Assembly (NCBI GenBank): GCA_947459525.1
Contig: CANHDW010000003.1
Location: 1-49,849 of the forward strand
Reading direction: 5' to 3'
DNA: 49,849 nucleotides
DNA from: Candidatus Caenarcanales bacterium
Lineage (GTDB): Bacteria > Cyanobacteriota > Vampirovibrionia > LMEP-6097
The notes beneath the pieces were generated by a model, which saw only the letters and a list, made by a program, of their open reading frames with translations, made no database searches and was not told where the DNA came from. Of the stretch, positions 22,231 through 30,934 are shown in pieces (position 1 is the stretch's first letter; each line of letters opens with the position of its first letter). The position numbers and the translations under genes were made by a program.

Positions 22231-23202
22231 TTATTTATCAAACAATTCACTTTTATTTACAAGCTCAACAAGCCTTTCTCTAAAATTTTTCTGAAACTCA
22301 TCAGAATTTATATCCTCGGTCCACATGATTAAGGCTGACTCTAGAGTATCTTCGTAGTATCTTTTACGAATGCCCTGTCTTTTAAATAAATATTTTTCAT
22401 AAAGACCTTGAGCCTTAATATTACTTACTCTTACTTCAAGAGTGAGTGCTTTAATATTCTGCTCTAGAGCTTTAAAAATTTGGGCTATGAGAAGGGCCTC
22501 TGCGACACCTTTTCTCGTATGGTTTTTAGCAGTAGCTATAGTTGTAATGTGCATTTCATCTATAATCATCCAAGAGCCGAGATAGCCTAAAATTTCATTC
22601 TCATCTTTATATAGGACATTATAGTCACCGACAGTATTATCTAACTCACTGACGAAATTATCTCGCGTCCAATGCACTTCACCATAGGCATCTGCTTCTA
22701 TGATAGAGACCTCATCTAAATCTGAAAGCATCATTCTGCGAATTTTATATTCGGGTTTAAGTTTAAAATAAGAATAAACGGTTTCTTGCACTATTTTAGG
22801 TTCTATCTCATCAAGCGGCTTTAAGACGAAATTCCTGCTAAGCATTCTCGGGTGAGGAATAGTCAGTTCCGCAGAATCTAGTTTAAGTCTATCAAAAAGC
22901 AGAATATCTATATCTATAATTCGTGCTGATTTTCTACCTCGCTCCGCTCTATTACAGTCGATGTTTAATTCAATTCGCTGTAATTCTTTTAAGAGCTCTA
23001 TGGGAGATAAATTTACAGATATTTTAATGACGCCATTCAAGAAGGGATTCGGACCTGCTTCTTCTATAGCGGGATTTTCAAGCCAAGTCGAGCATTTTAA
23101 AATTTTAACTCCCTTGCACTCAGCTATCTGTGAAAGAGCAGTTTCTAAATTTTTTTGTCTATTCCCTAGATTAGATCCTAGAGACAGGTAAGCGGTGTGC
23201 AT
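22231..23202 (-). CDS. folK: FolK-RimI fusion: HPPK and N-acetyltransferase in one chain
   Basis: Residues 1 to about 145 are hydroxymethyldihydropterin pyrophosphokinase (FolK), which attaches pyrophosphate to the folate pterin. LSLGSNLGNRQKNLETAL, NPFLNGVI, RAERGRKSARIIDIDILLFD and IPHPRMLSRNFVLKPL are all conserved. Residues about 150-310 form a GNAT acetyltransferase like RimI: IRRMMLSDLDEVSIIEADAYG, GYLGSWMIIDEMHITTIATAKNHTRKGVAEALL (acetyl-CoA loop) and LEVRVSNIKAQGLYEKYLFKRQGIRKRYYED. RimI acetylates the N-terminus of ribosomal protein S18. One uninterrupted frame covers both domains with a short linker and no internal ribosome binding site that I can see. The joining is unusual, and a gene fusion is more likely than an artefact. 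Confidence 0.88.
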   Translation of the reverse strand: MHTAYLSLGSNLGNRQKNLETALSQIAECKGVKILKCSTWLENPAIEEAGPNPFLNGVIKISVNLSPIELLKELQRIELNIDCNRAERGRKSARIIDIDILLFDRLKLDSAELTIPHPRMLSRNFVLKPLDEIEPKIVQETVYSYFKLKPEYKIRRMMLSDLDEVSIIEADAYGEVHWTRDNFVSELDNTVGDYNVLYKDENEILGYLGSWMIIDEMHITTIATAKNHTRKGVAEALLIAQIFKALEQNIKALTLEVRVSNIKAQGLYEKYLFKRQGIRKRYYEDTLESALIMWTEDINSDEFQKNFRERLVELVNKSELFDK

Positions 23203-23362
23203 GGCATTCTTTAAATATCGAATTAATAATCCGCCGAAAAATGCTTATCTAAAGTAAAGGAAAATAACAAATCTGCAAGCGGAATATATAATGTAAATTA
23301 TAGGAAATATAGTCATAGGATTTGCAGTTTTTTATTCCTTAATCGCTTTTATACTAGCTTCA

Positions 23363-24412
23363 TTGTTTGGAAGCTTTGCTAATGTGCTTATTTACAGGCT
23401 TCCATTGGGGCTTTCCATTGCAAAGCCAGCATCCTTCTGCCCTGCCTGCAATCATAAATTAGGCTTCTGGGAAAAAATTCCGATCTTTAGTTACGTTTTT
23501 TTGCAAGGAAGATGCTTTCACTGTGATACTAGAATTGATATTCGCTATCTAAATGTTGAGCTTCTTGTGAGCCTATGTTCTATTCCCTTTATATATAAAT
23601 TAGTTTTTGTGCCGATTCGGGCTTTCGTTGAAGTAGGCATGCTATTACCAGAATGTTTAAAAAGTATATTTTCTTTTTTATTTATTTTGGTCTTTTTAGT
23701 AATAGCAATAGCTGTGGCTGTTATTGATAATGATTCAGCAAGAATCCCACATTCTTTAAGCTATTCTGGGATTATCTTGGCGATATTTTTCGCAAAGATT
23801 TTTTTAACAGTGCCGTTTATAGAGAGTTTTGCGAATCTTGGTTTAATATTAGTATTCTTTGATGCGTTTAATCATTTCGCTAATAAAATAATTTATAAAA
23901 AATTCGCCTTGCCCATCTGTCCTAGTGCACTTACTTTAAGGTTTAAGTTTTTAGAAAAGTATATTTCTTTTATTTATATCTCCCTATTTACCTTTATGCT
24001 TATTTTATTTTTCGGAGCTCATTTCATGGGACTGAAGATACTACTCTGCTATTTAGGTTTCGCTTATTTTATTAATGAAATAGTTTTCGATTTTTACTTA
24101 TTTCGTTTTTATTCTCCTAAGTTAATTCATGAGCAGGAGGAGGAGAATAAAATTTACGATAAAAATAGTGAATTTTTCTCATCAGCTGAATTTAAGCCAA
24201 GTGAGCTTAAAAATGCTTGGGGTGGTGGGGATACTATTATGATCGCTTTTATTGCCATGATAGGGGGTATAGAATGCTCATTACTTAGCGTGGCTGTAGC
24301 TTTTTCAGCTTTATTAATTTTTCGAGTGCTTACGAAAGATAAATCTAAGACAGTCCGTTTGGGGCCAGCATTGGCTCTTGCCGTATTTGTTGCTATTATA
24401 CTAAGAGTTTGA
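23363..24412 (+). CDS. prepilin peptidase (type IV leader peptidase)
   Basis: The enzyme cleaves and methylates type IV prepilins in the inner membrane. FGSFANVLIYRLP is the N-terminal signature, followed by CPACNHKLGFWEKIPIFSYVFLQGRCFHCD with paired CxxC motifs of the methylase domain. The two catalytic aspartates are in AVAVIDNDSARIPHSL and in WGGGDTIMIAFIAMIGG, the GxGD motif. About eight membrane segments are visible. The TTG at 23363 begins inside the first membrane segment, and the same frame is open back to 23297, adding IGNIVIGFAVFYSLIAFILAS. The real start is therefore probably upstream at a non-standard codon, since an ATG at 23291 is immediately followed by TAA. Confidence 0.88.
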   Translation: MFGSFANVLIYRLPLGLSIAKPASFCPACNHKLGFWEKIPIFSYVFLQGRCFHCDTRIDIRYLNVELLVSLCSIPFIYKLVFVPIRAFVEVGMLLPECLKSIFSFLFILVFLVIAIAVAVIDNDSARIPHSLSYSGIILAIFFAKIFLTVPFIESFANLGLILVFFDAFNHFANKIIYKKFALPICPSALTLRFKFLEKYISFIYISLFTFMLILFFGAHFMGLKILLCYLGFAYFINEIVFDFYLFRFYSPKLIHEQEEENKIYDKNSEFFSSAEFKPSELKNAWGGGDTIMIAFIAMIGGIECSLLSVAVAFSALLIFRVLTKDKSKTVRLGPALALAVFVAIILRV

Positions 24413-25746
24413 AAGATAGTAATCAGACTTTAATAATAGATTTTAGTTTAGAGAAAATACTCGTCTCTATAAATTCTGTCGTCCGTAAAACCCAAGTCCA
24501 CAGTGAAGATTTTTTTAAAAAACCTAAACAGGCTCACCAAGATTTAAAACAAGAACTGAAATCTTATGGCATTAGCTCGGCTAAGGTCATTTTTTCTTTA
24601 CCAATTCGTTATATAACCTATCAAGTTATCCCGCTTCCAGATGAGGCTCCACAAGATGAGAAGCTGAAGCTTATGAGTATTGAGTTAGATAGGGCTAATT
24701 TTCTAGATCTATTTTCTTGTGAAAGATTAAATGTTACAGAAAGAATGGTCGCTGGAGAGAGAATCTGTGACTATCTTTTAGTAGCCCCACAGAAGACCGT
24801 TAGGCTTAACTGTCAGAGTTTTTTAAAGAAAATAAATTCTAAGCTTTATAAATTCGTCGCTAATTATAATCTTTTTAAACCAGAGCGAGATTCTGAGATT
24901 TTATCAGCGTTCACACATTCGTCTAATATGGAGATAGTATTCTGGAGCTATTCTTTCCCTATCGCTATTTCTAATTTAAGTTCTACTAATGACCCAGCGA
25001 ATGACCTGAATCGTTTTTTAGATATTTATCAGAATGATCTTGAGAATAAAAGTTTAAGTATAGAAAATATAGATATCTATGGTAATAATCTAGGTGAGTA
25101 TTCTTTTAGTAATTTAACTCATAAAATAACCCTCAGAGAGGATTATGAAAGCTTCTTAATAGAGAATCTTCCTGCTGTAAGCTCCTTTCATGATATTACT
25201 AAAAAAGTTAAACTTCCCTCAGAGCCTTTTAGGCTAGATTTCCCGAATCTTACTTATTTATTTGCGGTGATATTTTTAGCCTTTAGTTTACTCTTGGGGT
25301 TGTTTGCGACTCTACAGAATATGAGTTTAGACCAGAAATACTTAGTGTTCCAAAACGAAGTCTCTCGGTATGAAAGGCAGATCGCTGAGAAAAAACGTAT
25401 TAAGCAAGAGATAAGCGATTTAGAAAAAGAAAGAGAATTCTATTATTCGATAACTAGAAGGCGAGCACCTTGGGATTTAATCTTAAAGGAACTCAGTAAA
25501 TTAACCCCTAAAGGTTTATGGATAGAGCGTTTTAGCGCAGCTAAAAATAATTTAGTGATGATCGGTAAGGCAGAAAAAGTAAATGAGGTTTCAGCCTTTG
25601 CTGTGAATTTAAGTCATAGCTCAAAGTATTTCTCTGAGGTACTTTTAAGTGGCTCACGAGATTATAGTGATGGACTAGTTTATAAGGAATTCCAGATTAC
25701 GGCGAAGCTTAAGGCGCCAGAGGATTTTTCTGTGCCAGTAAATTAG
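24409..25746 (+). CDS. type IV pilus / type II secretion assembly protein, GspL or fused PilM-PilN type
   Basis: The TTG start at 24409 overlaps the TGA of the prepilin peptidase gene, so the two are coupled. The N-terminal about 270 residues form a cytoplasmic domain resembling PilM/GspL (FSLPIRYITYQVIPLPDEAPQDEKLKLMSIEL). One membrane helix follows at about residues 285-303 (TYLFAVIFLAFSLLLGLFA), then a coiled coil (QNEVSRYERQIAEKKRIKQEISDLEKEREF). A PilN-like domain ends the chain, with LSKLTPKGLWIERF and GKAEKVNEVSAFAVNLSHSSKYFSEVLLS. The arrangement of both roles in one chain resembles GspL. Its tail overlaps the convergent IS30-derived gene by 38 bases. Confidence 0.68.
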   Translation: MKDSNQTLIIDFSLEKILVSINSVVRKTQVHSEDFFKKPKQAHQDLKQELKSYGISSAKVIFSLPIRYITYQVIPLPDEAPQDEKLKLMSIELDRANFLDLFSCERLNVTERMVAGERICDYLLVAPQKTVRLNCQSFLKKINSKLYKFVANYNLFKPERDSEILSAFTHSSNMEIVFWSYSFPIAISNLSSTNDPANDLNRFLDIYQNDLENKSLSIENIDIYGNNLGEYSFSNLTHKITLREDYESFLIENLPAVSSFHDITKKVKLPSEPFRLDFPNLTYLFAVIFLAFSLLLGLFATLQNMSLDQKYLVFQNEVSRYERQIAEKKRIKQEISDLEKEREFYYSITRRRAPWDLILKELSKLTPKGLWIERFSAAKNNLVMIGKAEKVNEVSAFAVNLSHSSKYFSEVLLSGSRDYSDGLVYKEFQITAKLKAPEDFSVPVN

Positions 25747-26095
25747 TTCTTACCTCTTCTAACGTCTTTAGGGTATGTATTTCTGCTGCATTTAATTTAA
25801 TAGGACTTTTGCTGAATATAGTTTTGCCGGCTCTATTTACTTCTAGTGACTCCAATTTAAAAATTTCTTCCAATTGCTTTAGCCTTATAGCCCTCATAAC
25901 AGGACTAAATTCTAGAGAATTATTTAAATCTTGTAAAGTAATCGGCAGTGATTTTTGGGTTGTTAGTTTGGTGAAATTATGATAAATATTCAATTGATTT
26001 AGCATAGTTCTGTAACCTAGCCTTTTTCTAGGACGATTATTAATCAAGAATGCTATTCGATCAAGCTGCTCTTGAGTCACTTCTTTTAGACTCAT
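25709..26095 (-). pseudogene. chimeric remnant: IS30-type transposase tail fused to unrelated sequence
   Basis: Residues about 8-35 (EQLDRIAFLINNRPRKRLGYRT) match the C-terminus of IS30-family transposases, where LNxRPRKxLGxxTP ends the protein. What follows (NIYHNFTKLTTQKSLP...) is unrelated and I do not recognise it. There is no upstream transposase body, so this is a leftover fragment whose frame continued into adjacent sequence. It overlaps the 3' end of the pilus assembly gene by 38 bases, convergent. Whether the 128-codon frame is expressed is unclear; it has ATG at 26095. Confidence 0.5.
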
Positions 26096-26137
26096 GCCTT
26101 TTGGTAAAAACTGTCTATTCCTAGTAAAATAAAGTTT

Positions 26138-26830
26138 ATGGAAAAGAAAAAAATTTTAGTTTTACTCGCTGGCTCTGGAGCGAAGGATGGCAGTGAAATT
26201 CGTGAAGCCGTGCTAACACTGACAGCGATAGAGAAAGCTGGAATGAGTTTTCAATGTACTGCACCTAACAAGCTACAAACAGATGTAATTAATTTTATGG
26301 ATGGCTCTGTATTAAATGAAGAGCGTAATGTTCTTGTGGAAGCCGCTCGCATAGCTCGCGGCGACATACTTAATCTTGCAACTGTTTCCATGAATGATTA
26401 TGATGCTCTTGCGATTCCTGGTGGTTTTGGGGTAGCGAAAAATCTCTGTAGTTTTGCTTTAGACGGGGTGAAAGCTACTGTTGATGCAGATGCTAAAAGA
26501 ATTATTCGCGAAGCATTTACTATGAAGAAAGCTATTTTAGCTATCTGTATCGCCCCAGCTTTAGTCGCTCTTTCCCTTTATGATTTAGAACCTAGTATCT
26601 TAGTTACCCTAGGTCTTGATGATGGTCCTAATCAGGCTCTTGAAGCGATAGGTGTAAGAGCGACTAAATGTTTAAGTACGGAATGTGTAGTGGATGAAAA
26701 GAATAAAATAATATCTTCGCCTGCTTATATGGATGATGGAGCGAGTCTCGTAGACTTAGATATGGGGATTAATAAAGCCATTATAGCTTTTAGTAATTTA
26801 GTAGAGGATTTAGAAACTGTTCAGGACTAA
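26138..26830 (+). CDS. elbB: isoprenoid biosynthesis glyoxalase ElbB (DJ-1/PfpI superfamily)
   Basis: The 230-residue protein is ElbB-like: ILVLLAGSGAKDGSEIREAVLTLTAIEKAG, NVLVEAARIARGDI, DALAIPGGFGVAKNLCSFALDG, and AICIAPALVAL with the conserved reactive cysteine. VTLGLDDGPNQALEAIGVRA and ISSPAYMDDG follow. E. coli ElbB has been reported to have glyoxalase III activity and to raise isoprenoid yields. The physiological role is unresolved. It lies alone on the plus strand between the IS30 remnant and the convergent permease gene, with stops overlapping by four bases. Confidence 0.9.
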   Translation: MEKKKILVLLAGSGAKDGSEIREAVLTLTAIEKAGMSFQCTAPNKLQTDVINFMDGSVLNEERNVLVEAARIARGDILNLATVSMNDYDALAIPGGFGVAKNLCSFALDGVKATVDADAKRIIREAFTMKKAILAICIAPALVALSLYDLEPSILVTLGLDDGPNQALEAIGVRATKCLSTECVVDEKNKIISSPAYMDDGASLVDLDMGINKAIIAFSNLVEDLETVQD

Positions 26831-27864
26831 ATATCCTTTATTCTCGGATCTATCTTTTTTAAAACCAAATCAGCTAACAGGTTCCCTAAGACTAGCATTA
26901 AGCTTCCTAGTAAAAGGTTAGCCATAACTATATTAATATCCTGTTTTCTTGCTGCTTCTAAAGTAAGTAAGCCTAGCCCAGGGTAAGCTAGAACCATCTC
27001 TATCAAGGCAGAGCCAGCGAATAAGCCAGCGAACTCGAAACCAAATAAAGTAATTAAAGGGTTAATCGCATTTCTTAAAGCGTGTTTCCAGATCACTATG
27101 TTGAATTTCAGACCTTTCGCTAAGGCAGTTCTAATATAAGGTCTATCTAATATCTCTAGTAAATTTGCTCGCATCTGTCTCTGTATGCTAGGTATGCTGA
27201 GTAGAGTAAGTATGCTTACTGGAATAAAGAGGTGTCTTGTTATATCTATAAGGCGTTCAAAAAAATTCATCTCATCTATAACGACACTTGTAAGTCCGCC
27301 AATAGGAAACCAGCCACTATAAAGAGCGAACAGTAACATAAAGATGGCGAGTATAAAACTGGGCATCGCCATTAAAGAGGATAGTAAGAACCTAACAGAG
27401 AGATCCAGTACGCTGTTTTGCTTAATCGCACAGATTATTCCAAGCGGAATAGCGATAAGCCAACTGAAGAAAATCGCACAGAGATTTAAAATCAAGGTAT
27501 TTTTTAAGGCTGGTATTATGACATCTATGACTTTTTGATTAGCTTGAGTGTAACCGAGATCTCCTTTAATTAAATTACTTAACCATGTTAAATACTGATA
27601 GAAAAAGCCTTTATTTAAGCCTAGTCTTTTAGATTCAGCTTCTATTTGAGCAGCTGAAATCGCTGGATTTAACCTAAGGTCAGCAAGAGGATCACCAGTC
27701 TGTATCTGAATTTCTTTAGTATCAAGATGTATAAAAGCTATATCTAACTTTATTTTAGGGATTTTAAAATCAGCTTTCATTAAGCTAAAAGTTAGAAAGC
27801 TTATAAACAGTGAAAGAAAGATGAGGTGAATAAATCTTTTAGAAATATAAATTAAATCACTCAT
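26827..27864 (-). CDS. DppB/OppB-type ABC transporter permease
   Basis: This is an inner-membrane subunit of a peptide/nickel-type ABC importer. The N-terminal helix (RFIHLIFLSLFISFLTFSLMKADF) and GDPLADLRLNPAISAAQIEAESKRLGLNKGFFYQYLTWLSNLIKGDLGYT typify DppB. Five further membrane segments are visible. The EAA-like loop that contacts the ATPase reads RTALAKGLKFNIVIWKHALRNAINPLITLFG. Its start overlaps the stop of the ClC gene by four bases, so it ends the seven-gene operon. No partner permease, ATPase or binding protein is nearby; the partners must be elsewhere. Confidence 0.86.
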   Translation of the reverse strand: MSDLIYISKRFIHLIFLSLFISFLTFSLMKADFKIPKIKLDIAFIHLDTKEIQIQTGDPLADLRLNPAISAAQIEAESKRLGLNKGFFYQYLTWLSNLIKGDLGYTQANQKVIDVIIPALKNTLILNLCAIFFSWLIAIPLGIICAIKQNSVLDLSVRFLLSSLMAMPSFILAIFMLLFALYSGWFPIGGLTSVVIDEMNFFERLIDITRHLFIPVSILTLLSIPSIQRQMRANLLEILDRPYIRTALAKGLKFNIVIWKHALRNAINPLITLFGFEFAGLFAGSALIEMVLAYPGLGLLTLEAARKQDINIVMANLLLGSLMLVLGNLLADLVLKKIDPRIKDI

Positions 27865-29579
27865 GGCTCGTCTATTTCTTTAGTCGCCTCAAAATTAATA
27901 ATATCGGATCTAGTCATTATACCGATTAGCTTTTTAGGATTATGTCTATCGACGATTAATAATCTGCCTATATTATGCTCATGTAAGCTAATAATCGCTT
28001 GGTGCAGATTATCATCTTCGGTAAGTATGATAAGTGATTTTGACATTACCTGAGAGACTTTAGTATTTCTTTTGAGATTTTCTTCTAGAGCCTGTTTCAG
28101 GTCATTACGGGTGACTATGCCGACTAAATTCTGCTCAGCATCTACTACAGGTAATGCACCGTGTGTGGTTCTTTGAAATACTCGATTTAGAGAACCAAGT
28201 GAAATATTCTCCTCCACGCATTCTGGGTCTAGGGCCATAGCCTCTTTAACACTAAACTGCTGTAAATAAGAGGGACTGGTGTATTGATTTAGCTTTATAC
28301 CTTGGCGGGAGAGCAGGTTTTCGTATATTCCACCTAGATGTAATTTTTCAGAGGTTACATTTGCGATAATACAGGAAAACATTAAAGGCAGCACTAAATC
28401 ATAGTTACCAGTTAATTCAAAAAGCATAACTATGCTTGTGATGGGCGCTCTAGAAATAGCTGTAAAAAAAGCCCCCATCCCCACAAAAGCGAAAGTCGAA
28501 GGATTTAAATCAAGAAAAGGAAATAATGAATTTAAACTATTTCCGAACATGGCTCCAAGTAAGGCTCCTAGAATTAATGAAGGTGCAAATATACCACCAG
28601 GAACGCCACTACCACAAGCTACTAAGGTGAGAATATATTTAAACAAGAATATTAATGGGATCATCCACCAAATATAAGCTTGCGCCAGCGTGCCTTCTAG
28701 AGTAGCGTGTCCTTCACCTATAGCTTCAGGTAACCATAGGGCGACTATGCCTGTTAAAAAACCAGCTATGCCACCATGCGCCCAAGCTGGAATGAAACTT
28801 AATTTCTGTTGATAGAAATTTAAGGATTTTAAGATGGATTTTTGGAAGCTGATGCCAATAACACCACAGACTATGCCTAATATTATATAAAGAGGAATTG
28901 AGCTGAGGCTCATTCCAGAACTGGATTGAAAATGAAAAGCAAAGAAATCGCCATAGAGTAATCTACAGGTGATCGCAGCAGAGACCGTGCCGACTATGGC
29001 GGGTCCAAGAGAAGTGCTGGAAAAATCTTTATCTAATTCTTCGATAATAAAAAGTACGCCAGCAATGGGAGTATTAAAAGCAGCAGCAAGACCAGCTCCA
29101 GCACCGCTCGCCAAGGCTCTTTTCTGATGTTTACTATTCATTAGCCTTGCGATTTTACCGCCTAGACCCGCACCTATATGAATGGTCGGTCCCTCACGTC
29201 CTAGTGATAAACCTGAAGCGATGCCTACTATAGCTCCGAAGAATTTAACGATTACAGTTCTTAGTCTAATCGTGATGTTTGGGTTATTTAGAGCGTGCTT
29301 AACTTGTGGAATGCCACTGCCGCCAGCGTCTTTAGCGTATTTCTGAGTAATAAATCCAGCGAATAAACCTCCAGAGGTACAAATGATAATCGGGTAGAGC
29401 CATTCATACCAGTATTCACGATGATAGAGGTTATAGTAAAAAAGGTGACTTAATTTTTCAGTAAGAACTCTGAAGGCTACTGCTATACAACCAACAACGA
29501 CTCCTATTAAAGCTGCTCTGAGCAGGATCTGAGTCTTGGTGTCAAAGCTTTTTAAAAAAAGATATTTAAGACGTCGCAA
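27861..29579 (-). CDS. ClC chloride channel/transporter with CBS domains
   Basis: The 572-residue product has the ClC core with all three ion-binding signatures: GSGIPQVKHAL (first selectivity-filter motif), GREGPTIHIGAGLGG whose glutamate is the proton/chloride gating residue, and GSGVPGGIFAPSLILGALLGA. Roughly ten to eleven hydrophobic helices are present. Residues about 440-565 form a CBS pair (AMALDPECVEENISLGSLNRVF...GIVTRNDLKQAL and KSLIILTEDDNLHQAIISLHEHNIGRLLIVDR...GIMTRSDI), likely an adenine-nucleotide sensor. The gating glutamate suggests a coupled H+/Cl- exchanger rather than a pure channel. It lies between der and the permease in the operon. Confidence 0.93.
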   Translation of the reverse strand: MRRLKYLFLKSFDTKTQILLRAALIGVVVGCIAVAFRVLTEKLSHLFYYNLYHREYWYEWLYPIIICTSGGLFAGFITQKYAKDAGGSGIPQVKHALNNPNITIRLRTVIVKFFGAIVGIASGLSLGREGPTIHIGAGLGGKIARLMNSKHQKRALASGAGAGLAAAFNTPIAGVLFIIEELDKDFSSTSLGPAIVGTVSAAITCRLLYGDFFAFHFQSSSGMSLSSIPLYIILGIVCGVIGISFQKSILKSLNFYQQKLSFIPAWAHGGIAGFLTGIVALWLPEAIGEGHATLEGTLAQAYIWWMIPLIFLFKYILTLVACGSGVPGGIFAPSLILGALLGAMFGNSLNSLFPFLDLNPSTFAFVGMGAFFTAISRAPITSIVMLFELTGNYDLVLPLMFSCIIANVTSEKLHLGGIYENLLSRQGIKLNQYTSPSYLQQFSVKEAMALDPECVEENISLGSLNRVFQRTTHGALPVVDAEQNLVGIVTRNDLKQALEENLKRNTKVSQVMSKSLIILTEDDNLHQAIISLHEHNIGRLLIVDRHNPKKLIGIMTRSDIINFEATKEIDEP

Positions 29580-29587
29580 TTGAGCTT

Positions 29588-30934
29588 TTATTCTTCTTGT
29601 GTTTTAAATTTTATCAGAATAGGTGTACCGATAAAGCCGAAATACTCTCGAAGTTTTTTCTCCATAAATCTTACGAAGGTAGGAGGGATTAATTCAGGAT
29701 AGTTCGCAAATAGCAGAAACTCTGGTGGTTCTGTAGTAATCTGTGTCGCATATTTAATCTTAATCGCTTTTTGTTTTACTATCGGTGGCGGCTGTAAAGA
29801 GAGGATATCTCTTAGAACTTTATTAAGTAGATTGGTTTCTATACGACGTTTATGCTGAGCACTGACTTCTATGGCTCTAGTCCATATCTTGTCAGTTCTA
29901 GTACCTTCTAGGGCTGATATAAATTCTATTGGTGCATAGTCGATGAATCTTAACTTAAATAAAAGCTCTTCTTTAAAGGCTTTGAGTTTAGTCTGATCAT
30001 TCTTAATTTCAGGATCTACGATGTCCCATTTATTCATAGCGATTACACAAGCCCTGCCTTTACTCTGTATCAGCGCTGCGATTTTCTGATCTTGCTCGCT
30101 TACTATATCGTCTTGAGTGCTATCTAGAATTAAAATAGCTACATCACAGCGAGCTATGCTGTGAGTCGTTCTTATCGTCGAGTATCTTTCTATTTCTTCT
30201 TGAACTTTAGACTTTCTTCTGAGTCCAGCTGTATCTATTAACTCAAATTTATGCCCATGCCTATTTAGAAAAATATTTATGGAATCCCGTGTAGTGCCAC
30301 TAACATCACTCACGATGGATCTCTCTTCACCGATAAGTTTATTATAGAGACTGGATTTCCCTACATTAGGCTTACCAATAAAAGCGATCTTAATAGACTC
30401 TTCTGGCTTTTCATCACTAGCTTTTAGTCCGACACCATAATTTTCAATAATATCGGTTAGCATATTATTTAATCCTACTGAACCGTGTAAGGCACTGAAG
30501 CCATAAACCCTGTCGAAGCCTAGCTTATAGAAATCATAAACAAGACTTTCTCTTTCTACGCTATCGACTTTATTGACAGCGACATAGACTCTATCAAAAA
30601 ATTTCTCTCTTAAGATGCTGCATATCCTCTGGTCTTCTGTCGTCATACCAGTATTAACGTCGAGTAAAAATACTATCGCATCTGAATTTTCCATGGCGAT
30701 TACCGCTTGGCGGTAAATATCGTCAGAAAAAGGATCTTGTTTATCAAAAGTTATTCCACCAGTGTCTAGGATAGTAAAAGGGGTGTCTTCCCATTCAAAA
30801 GTAACTTCCTTGCGATCTCGCGTAATACCAGCTTTTTCGCCTACTATGCATACTTGTCTACCAGCTAATCTATTTACTAGAGTGCTTTTGCCGACATTAG
30901 GTCTGCCTATCAGTGAGATGCGAATGCTTTTCAT
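29588..30934 (-). CDS. der: ribosome biogenesis GTPase Der (EngA)
   Basis: Der has two tandem G domains followed by a KH-like domain and is needed for 50S subunit assembly. The first domain shows GRPNVGKSTLVNRLAGR, DTGGI and NKVD; the second GKPNVGKSSLYNKLIGEERSIVSDVSGTTRDSI, DTAGLRRKSK and MNKWD. The C-terminal RIETNLLNKVLRDIL...PPIVKQKAIKIKYATQITTEPPEFLLFANYPELIPPTFVRFMEKKLREYFGFIGTPI is the KH-like domain. Length 448 is typical. Its ATG overlaps the end of coaBC by 38 bases. Confidence 0.97.
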   Translation of the reverse strand: MKSIRISLIGRPNVGKSTLVNRLAGRQVCIVGEKAGITRDRKEVTFEWEDTPFTILDTGGITFDKQDPFSDDIYRQAVIAMENSDAIVFLLDVNTGMTTEDQRICSILREKFFDRVYVAVNKVDSVERESLVYDFYKLGFDRVYGFSALHGSVGLNNMLTDIIENYGVGLKASDEKPEESIKIAFIGKPNVGKSSLYNKLIGEERSIVSDVSGTTRDSINIFLNRHGHKFELIDTAGLRRKSKVQEEIERYSTIRTTHSIARCDVAILILDSTQDDIVSEQDQKIAALIQSKGRACVIAMNKWDIVDPEIKNDQTKLKAFKEELLFKLRFIDYAPIEFISALEGTRTDKIWTRAIEVSAQHKRRIETNLLNKVLRDILSLQPPPIVKQKAIKIKYATQITTEPPEFLLFANYPELIPPTFVRFMEKKLREYFGFIGTPILIKFKTQEE

